From Plut-88900 sp965116945 (lineage in GTDB: Bacteria; Chloroflexota; Dehalococcoidia; Plut-88900), in NCBI GenBank assembly GCA_965116945.1, contig OZ220734.1:2294001-2358000 (forward strand): 64,000 bases of DNA, written 5' to 3'. The position numbers and the translations under genes are program-made. This document shows positions 59,313 through 64,000 of this stretch, in pieces (the first letter of the stretch is position 1; every line of letters starts with the position of its first letter). The notes below the pieces were generated by a model. It saw only the letters and a list, made by a program, of their open reading frames with translations. It had not been told where the DNA came from and ran no database searches.

Positions 59313-60281
59313 ATGAAAGCGATCCGAGTCGAAGAGCAGGGCGGCCCTGAGGTCATGGTCTGCCAAGATGTCGAGCTTCCACCCCCGGCACCCGACCAGG
59401 TCCAGGTAGGACTTGAAGCCATAGGAGTGAACTTCCGGGACCTCTACCAGCGCAGCGGAGAGTACCCAATGAAGTTGCCCTATACGCCGGGCACTGAAGG
59501 CGCGGGTACTATCTTGGCGGTGGGTGATGAGGTAAGCGGGTTCGGGGTTGGAGACCGGGTGGGGTACTACGGGGCGTTAGGGGCGTATGGGGAGATGAGC
59601 AACGTCCCCGCCCGCCGAGCTATCAAACTACCGGACGATTGCTCGTTCGAACGGGCCGCAGCGGTCATGGGTCAGGGCACGACTGCCCACTACCTGGTCC
59701 ACAGCTGCTACCCGCTCAAGGCCGGTGAGACGTGCCTGGTACATGCGGCAGCCGGAGGCCTGGGGCTGCTAATGGTGCAGATGGCCAAGCGTATGGGGGC
59801 AACGGTGATTGGAACCACATCCACGGAGGGAAAGGCGGAGGCAGCAAAGGCCGCGGGCGCCGACGAGGTCATCATATACACTGAGCAGGACTTCGAGGTG
59901 GAGGTGAAGCGTATTACGGACGGGGCGGGGGTGCACGTGGTGTACGACAGCGTCGGGAAGACAACTTTCGACCAGAGCTTGCGGTGCCTGAGGCGGCGGG
60001 GGTACATGGTGCTGTGCGGGCAGTCGAGCGGGCCGGTGCCGCCGTTCAATCCACGGGTGCTGAATTCGCTGGGGTCCTTGTACCTTACCCGACCTTCCGG
60101 GGTGGACTATTCCTCGAGTCGAGAGGAGATGGAATGGCGACTGAATGACGTCCTGTCGTGGGTTGCCTCCGGGGAGTTGAAGGTGACGATAGACTCGGTG
60201 ACGCCGTTGGAGCAGGCAGCTAAGACGCACATTAGGTTGGCGAGTCGGGGGACGGTGGGGAAGCTGCTGCTGAGGCCGTAA
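59313..60281 (+). CDS. quinone oxidoreductase (zinc-free MDR family)
   Basis: A 322-residue NADPH:quinone reductase of the medium-chain dehydrogenase family. MKAIRVEEQGGPEVM, GVNFRDLYQRSGEYP and PGTEGAGTILAVGDEVSGF form the catalytic domain; AAAGGLGLLMVQMAK is the NADPH fold. There are no structural-zinc cysteines, and the catalytic zinc ligands of alcohol dehydrogenases are absent, as in Qor. It reduces quinones or enones by NADPH. It is divergent from the SDR gene. Confidence 0.92.
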   Translation: MKAIRVEEQGGPEVMVCQDVELPPPAPDQVQVGLEAIGVNFRDLYQRSGEYPMKLPYTPGTEGAGTILAVGDEVSGFGVGDRVGYYGALGAYGEMSNVPARRAIKLPDDCSFERAAAVMGQGTTAHYLVHSCYPLKAGETCLVHAAAGGLGLLMVQMAKRMGATVIGTTSTEGKAEAAKAAGADEVIIYTEQDFEVEVKRITDGAGVHVVYDSVGKTTFDQSLRCLRRRGYMVLCGQSSGPVPPFNPRVLNSLGSLYLTRPSGVDYSSSREEMEWRLNDVLSWVASGELKVTIDSVTPLEQAAKTHIRLASRGTVGKLLLRP

Positions 60282-60380
60282 GTTTCGCCCCTATTGTTAC
60301 AACTCTAATCCTGTTCTAAACAAGCAAAAAGCAGCCCGGATTCTAGAAGCGCATCTGTATCTAGAGATTGAGGTGAAGTG

Positions 60381-60710
60381 TTATGGAACCCTTCCTACAG
60401 TCCAACTACCGTCGGCATTCTGGCGGGCGTACATGACATCATTACTGAAGGAAGCGTTGGAACACTCAGAGTTGGACGAAGACAAGAAGTTACCCTCTTG
60501 GACACCGTAGCAAGCGAAGCCATCCTGGTCGACCCAAAAGGTGTCGTCGGCATCGGTATTGGCGATTGTGCATCCTTCTCCTGACTGCAGCGTTGTGCCG
60601 GATTGACAGTCACCGATCACCGATTCAAGCCCTTCCAACCCGCCGCCCCCGAAGCAAGCAACGGTCAGCAGGAGGGAAATGAGAATAGTTCCTAAAATCC
60701 ATCGAGTCAT
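60381..60710 (-). CDS. small exported protein, possible lipoprotein
   Basis: A 109-residue protein with an N-terminal signal (TRWILGTILISLLLTVAC) whose Cys19 may be lipidated; the box TVAC is a weak match to the usual L-[AS]-[GA]-C. After a Gly-rich stretch the mature part is polar and acidic with Cys at about 35, 47, 67 and 83, enough for two disulfides, and a TFWVDQDGFACYGV segment. I do not recognise a family. It has GGAGG just upstream of its ATG. Confidence 0.65.
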   Translation of the reverse strand: MTRWILGTILISLLLTVACFGGGGLEGLESVIGDCQSGTTLQSGEGCTIANTDADDTFWVDQDGFACYGVQEGNFLSSSNSECSNASFSNDVMYARQNADGSWTVGRVP

Positions 60711-60953
60711 GTTTTCCTCCGTCTCACAGAATACAAGAGGGCCCGGTCATTCTCAATACGCATTGGTATGAAGAGGTCGAGAGGGACGGTTGGGAAGCTG
60801 TTGTTGAGGCCATGAACCATTCCCCCCACCGGGCAACCACAAGGGATTGCCCCTACGGGGACGGAACAGTATCGTGGTTGACAAAGACTGTGGCCTATAC
60901 TACAAACTCAACCCATCATCGGGGTCACCCCTTATTGGTCTCTCGGAGGTTTC

Positions 60954-62048
60954 ATGGCTGAGCTCCTACTGGTCGGCACAACGCACTACCCTCCTCTCAT
61001 TTATCCCGATGAAGGGATGTACTCGCAGCTCAGCAAGCACGTTGAGAGTGACCGAACACCCGCCGAAATGAAGGTCGAGGCGAATTGGCCCGAGGCCATG
61101 CAGGAGGAGTATGGCCCGAACGGGGCCAATGCTCGGGCCTCCGCGGCGGCGCACAGAGACCGCCTGGTCTCCTCATTCAGGGCCCTGCGCAAGGAAATTG
61201 ATGACTTCGCCCCGGACTTTGTGCTCATATGGGGCGACGACCAGTACGAGAACTTCCGTGAGGACCTCGTGCCTCCATTCTCGATTTACATCAGCGACAA
61301 ATTTGAGACCCAGCCCTTCCACCGCAAGTGGTTCAAGCCCGACGGCACCCAGGTCTACAACGTCTGGGGCGAGGACATTGACAAGACGTTCACGCATAAG
61401 GGCCATCCCGACGCCGCAAAGTTCCTGACAACCAAGCTCTTGGAGTTTGGCTACCCGATGCCCTATTCGTACAGAAACCTCCACTTCAGCGGCCTTCCCC
61501 ACGCATTCATGAACACCCTTCTCTTCCTGGACTACGACCGTAGGGATTTTGACTACCCGGTGGTGCCCTTCCACGTAAACTGCTATGGCTCAAGTGTCGT
61601 GAGGAACCGAGGAGGGAGCTTTCTGAACGCCGAGGAGGGAGCGGAGCCCGATCCTCCGGCGCCATCCCCGAAACTGTGCTTTGATGTCGGGGCGGCGACG
61701 GCCAGGGCGCTGAAGGATAGCCCGTACAGGGCCGTGCTGATAGGATCATCTAGCTGGTCTCATGCCTTCCTGACACCCAAGAACCACCTCCTATGGCCCG
61801 ACAATGAAGCAGACTACGCTCGATTCGAAGAGCTCCGAGACGGTAATCAGCACCTCTGGGCAGGCCTCTCTCTGGACCAGATCGAGGAGTCTGGGCAGCA
61901 GGAGCTACTGAACTGGGTGTGCCTGGCCGGGGCTTTAACCGAAACCGGCTACAAGGCAGAAATTGTCGACTTCATCCAGACACATATCTTCAACTCATCC
62001 AAGTGCATGATGGTGGCTCGAGCACCTGTGGCGACCCCAGCGGGCTAA
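60954..62048 (+). CDS. class III extradiol ring-cleavage dioxygenase-like protein (LigB family)
   Basis: A 364-residue protein with the LigB fold of protocatechuate 4,5-dioxygenase beta subunits. The first iron-site His is His11 in GTTHYPPL, PDFVLIWGDDQYENF is the next family stretch, and GSSSWSHAFL carries the conserved catalytic His. It lies 15 bases upstream of the Rieske oxygenase gene, so the pair probably hydroxylates and then cleaves an aromatic or phenolic ring. Family members also include memo-like and diketone-cleaving proteins, so catalysis on a catechol is inferred. Confidence 0.85.
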   Translation: MAELLLVGTTHYPPLIYPDEGMYSQLSKHVESDRTPAEMKVEANWPEAMQEEYGPNGANARASAAAHRDRLVSSFRALRKEIDDFAPDFVLIWGDDQYENFREDLVPPFSIYISDKFETQPFHRKWFKPDGTQVYNVWGEDIDKTFTHKGHPDAAKFLTTKLLEFGYPMPYSYRNLHFSGLPHAFMNTLLFLDYDRRDFDYPVVPFHVNCYGSSVVRNRGGSFLNAEEGAEPDPPAPSPKLCFDVGAATARALKDSPYRAVLIGSSSWSHAFLTPKNHLLWPDNEADYARFEELRDGNQHLWAGLSLDQIEESGQQELLNWVCLAGALTETGYKAEIVDFIQTHIFNSSKCMMVARAPVATPAG

Positions 62049-62063
62049 GGAAAGCAGGGCAGT

Positions 62064-63356
62064 ATGGTAAGCACAGCACCGAGAACAGAGGAACCAGTCG
62101 GCATCGCAGAGGTGCGCCCCGACCGGGGGGACGAAGCCTTTGGAGCTTCGCAGGTCGGGCCCTTCGACTACGTGCCGAGGGTCGGGTTCCGGGAGTACTG
62201 GTACCCGGGGATCTGGTCGAAGAAGGTGGGGCGGAAGCCGGTCAACCTGAAGATGCTAGGGGATGAGCTGGTCATGTTTCGGGGTAAGGACGGCAACGTT
62301 GTCGCTCTCAATGAGTGGTGTCCGCACCGCGGGGCTCGGCTTTCCAGGGGGTTCTGCGAGTTCGAGGGCACCGTCACCTGTCCATACCACGGGTACACCT
62401 TTGACGAGACGGGCAAGTGTGTAGCAGGCCTGATTGAGAACACAAAGTCGCCGCTCATTGGAAAGATGCGATCCCGAAAATACCCAACCGCCGAATGGAA
62501 GGGCATTGTGTTCATCTGGATGGGGCAGACCGAACCCGTCCCCCTTGAAGAGGACTTCCCCTGGGAGTTCAGGGACGCCACGTTAAATGACCGGCGCTAC
62601 ACTCGGGTCAAGGACTGGGAAGTCAACTGGACTGAGCCCGTCAATCAGGGCATCGACTACCACGAGTTTTACCTGCACCGCAATGTCAACTTCTGGCGTT
62701 TGATCGACTGGCGGCTTCCCTTCTGGCGGCCCAAGCCTGTGTACACGGGCGGCGTCAAAATTGTTGAGGAGGGTGACAATTTCATTACCCTCCACCAGAA
62801 GAATGTCGTCTTCGGGCAGGCGGAGTTCCCGGGCCTGGGCAAATGGCCCCGGAAGACGTGGTGGCGCAAGCTAAAGTCGCCGGAGGCGCCGGTGTCGGGC
62901 TCCATGCCTTCGGCCAAGGGTGAGGACGCCTGGGCGACGTATAACCACAACTACGAGCTGCCCAGCAAGGTACGGGTGTGTGTCGGGAGCTTTGTGCACC
63001 TGAGGTGGGGCGTGCCATTAGACGAGCACAACACCCGCATGTGGACGTTCACCCTGTGCAAAACGCCCAGGACGCTCCTCGGCCGGTTCTGGCAGGACGT
63101 GTGGTACTACTTCTGGCGGAAGCCCGCGGCAGTCATAGCCATCAACGAGAAAGAAGACCTCGTGGTTTTCAAGAAGGAGAGACTGAACCTGGACTTGCCG
63201 CAGAAGCTCTCCGGGCTGGACATAGGGGTGATCAGGTTCCGCAACCACCTGGCGAGAAGGTCTCGGGACTTCCGGAGGCTGGGCGGGGCGGTGGGGTGCG
63301 AGAAGCAGCCGCCGGATCCGCAGTTTAACGGGCACCACAACGGCGCCACGGGCTAG
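62064..63356 (+). CDS. Rieske 2Fe-2S aromatic ring-hydroxylating oxygenase, alpha subunit
   Basis: A 430-residue oxygenase subunit. The Rieske cluster ligands are Cys86-x-His88 (EWCPHRGARL) and Cys106-x2-His109 (TCPYHGYTF), spaced 17 residues. The mononuclear iron site is NQGIDYHEFYLH with Asp198, His200 and His205. The domain order and length fit vanillate-demethylase or phthalate-type monocomponent oxygenases rather than two-subunit dioxygenases. No reductase is adjacent. It follows the extradiol-type gene by 15 bases and is closed by a strong terminator. Confidence 0.92.
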   Translation: MVSTAPRTEEPVGIAEVRPDRGDEAFGASQVGPFDYVPRVGFREYWYPGIWSKKVGRKPVNLKMLGDELVMFRGKDGNVVALNEWCPHRGARLSRGFCEFEGTVTCPYHGYTFDETGKCVAGLIENTKSPLIGKMRSRKYPTAEWKGIVFIWMGQTEPVPLEEDFPWEFRDATLNDRRYTRVKDWEVNWTEPVNQGIDYHEFYLHRNVNFWRLIDWRLPFWRPKPVYTGGVKIVEEGDNFITLHQKNVVFGQAEFPGLGKWPRKTWWRKLKSPEAPVSGSMPSAKGEDAWATYNHNYELPSKVRVCVGSFVHLRWGVPLDEHNTRMWTFTLCKTPRTLLGRFWQDVWYYFWRKPAAVIAINEKEDLVVFKKERLNLDLPQKLSGLDIGVIRFRNHLARRSRDFRRLGGAVGCEKQPPDPQFNGHHNGATG

Positions 63357-63390
63357 CTAGGCTGCTTCAATCTTTGCAAACCCTATAGCA

Positions 63391-63420
63391 ACGCCCCACC
63401 GATGTCGGTGGGGCGTCTCC
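63391..63420. terminator. bidirectional terminator hairpin
   Basis: A perfect stem of 11-12 bp (ACGCCCCACCG and its complement) around a 2-4-base loop, followed by CTCCTTTT on the plus strand. It lies between the convergent Rieske oxygenase and amidohydrolase genes. Confidence 0.88.
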
Positions 63421-63442
63421 TTTTGCAAATGCCTGGCTGGAG

Positions 63443-64000
63443 CTAGTTAAAGCCGTAGAGGTTGGCGGCGTTTTCGCAGACTATCTTTCGGTAGACGTCG
63501 GGCTCCAGGTGGCCGAGGGTCTCCTGGATGACCTTGCGGGACTCGGGGAAGACGCCGTCGGGGTGGGGGTAGTCAGAGCCCCACATGATGCTGTCCACGC
63601 CAATCCTGTTGACCTGGTCCATGGAGACGTACTCATATTGGAAGGTGGAGTATCCCTGCCTGCGCCAGTATTCGCTGGGCTTCAGGTTGAGCCCGAGTCT
63701 GAAGAACTTGTCCTCGTATTCCATGTCCAACCGCTCGATGACGTAGGGGATCCACCCTATGCCGCACTCCCCGAGCACGAACTTGAAGTCCGGGAAACGC
63801 TCGCAGGCGCCGGAAAGGACCACTCCCGAAACTATCTCGGCGCCTGAAAGCTGGAAGGTGACGGTGGTCATGCCGTGGTAAATCGGGCCGAATTCGGCCT
63901 CGTCCTCGGGGTCGGGTGCGCGCAATTCGAGACCCAAAGTGTGGAAAGAGACGGGCATACCCAGTTCCTGGGATGTCTCCCATAGCGGGTCCCATGCGGT
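63443..64000 (-). CDS. amidohydrolase family protein (amidohydrolase-2), 5' end outside window
   Basis: The C-terminal 186 or so codons of a PF04909 protein; the reading frame continues past ATG 63958 to the window edge, encoding WDPLWETSQELGMPVSFHT in the expected place, so the true start lies beyond 64000. Diagnostic parts are the barrel His (VSFHTLG), VLGECGIGWIPYVIERLD, and MWGSDYPHPDGVFPES with the metal Asp. It resembles the protein at 19320. It converges on the Rieske/extradiol pair and may act on the ring-opened acid, for instance by decarboxylation. Confidence 0.87.
   Translation of the reverse strand, partial: TAWDPLWETSQELGMPVSFHTLGLELRAPDPEDEAEFGPIYHGMTTVTFQLSGAEIVSGVVLSGACERFPDFKFVLGECGIGWIPYVIERLDMEYEDKFFRLGLNLKPSEYWRRQGYSTFQYEYVSMDQVNRIGVDSIMWGSDYPHPDGVFPESRKVIQETLGHLEPDVYRKIVCENAANLYGFN

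Noticed and set aside
1..64000. rRNA, tRNA and riboswitch genes
   Set aside because: I looked for clover-leaf ends, conserved rRNA stretches and common riboswitch cores and saw none; a covariance search would be more sensitive.

Overview
The window is GC-rich bacterial DNA, densely packed with catabolic enzymes: five intact and one broken luciferase-like flavin monooxygenases (LLM family), at least five amidohydrolase-2 type hydrolases plus cyclic amidohydrolases (D-aminoacylase, hydantoinase and deaminase-like types), two CaiB/BaiF CoA-transferase genes, a pair of acyl-CoA dehydrogenases, several flavin amine oxidases, a Rieske oxygenase and an extradiol dioxygenase. Expansion of these families is characteristic of SAR202-type Chloroflexota (Dehalococcoidia-related). 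I infer that lineage from gene content only; there is no rRNA or tRNA here to confirm it.

Layout. 0-3.9 kb: MFS transporter, amidohydrolase, a RelE-type toxin-antitoxin pair and an arylmalonate-decarboxylase-like enzyme. 3.9-6 kb: a lone, more AT-rich gene fusing a phospholipase-D-type nuclease domain to a P-loop NTPase, a possible defence protein. 6.2-7.1 kb: first copy (inverted) of a roughly 0.8 kb non-coding, hairpin-rich repeat; further copies lie at 18.0-18.8 kb and 50.7-51.6 kb. 7.2-17.9 kb: D-aminoacylase plus a stand-alone xanthine-dehydrogenase large subunit, CoA transferase, VapBC-like pair, amidase and 6-phosphogluconate dehydrogenase, an LLM gene broken by an in-frame amber codon, dienelactone hydrolase and a small conserved protein. 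19.3-25.8 kb: a six-gene minus-strand operon (LLM, DUF1801, amidohydrolase, LLM, alpha/beta hydrolase, amidohydrolase). 26.7-30.5 kb: a tight three-gene operon resembling tricarballylate dehydrogenase, MmgE/PrpD and isocitrate-lyase-like enzymes. 30.7-41.6 kb: cupin, cyclophilin lipoprotein, hydantoinase, a divergent asparaginase, YbaK, a metal-less M24 protein, amidohydrolase, two paralogous LLM genes flanking alanine racemase, and a third toxin-antitoxin pair. 41.8-50.7 kb: two acyl-CoA dehydrogenases, a double-length CoA transferase, two amine-oxidase-like flavoproteins and a DddP-like M24 protein. 52-64 kb: enoyl-CoA hydratase, DAO-family oxidase, membrane protein, cyclase, dienoyl-CoA-reductase-like flavoenzyme, GNAT, SDR, quinone reductase, a small exported protein, extradiol dioxygenase, Rieske oxygenase, and an amidohydrolase cut by the window end.

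Together the genes suggest an aerobic heterotroph that uses flavin, Rieske and extradiol oxygenases to open recalcitrant organic molecules, hydrolases to deacylate or decarboxylate the products, and CoA-dependent steps to feed central metabolism. D-amino acid or N-substituted amino acid use is suggested by D-aminoacylase, hydantoinase, alanine racemase and the DAO-family oxidases. The most unusual items are the PLD-NTPase fusion, the structured three-copy repeat, the DddP-like protein with a swapped metal ligand, and the amber-interrupted LLM gene.
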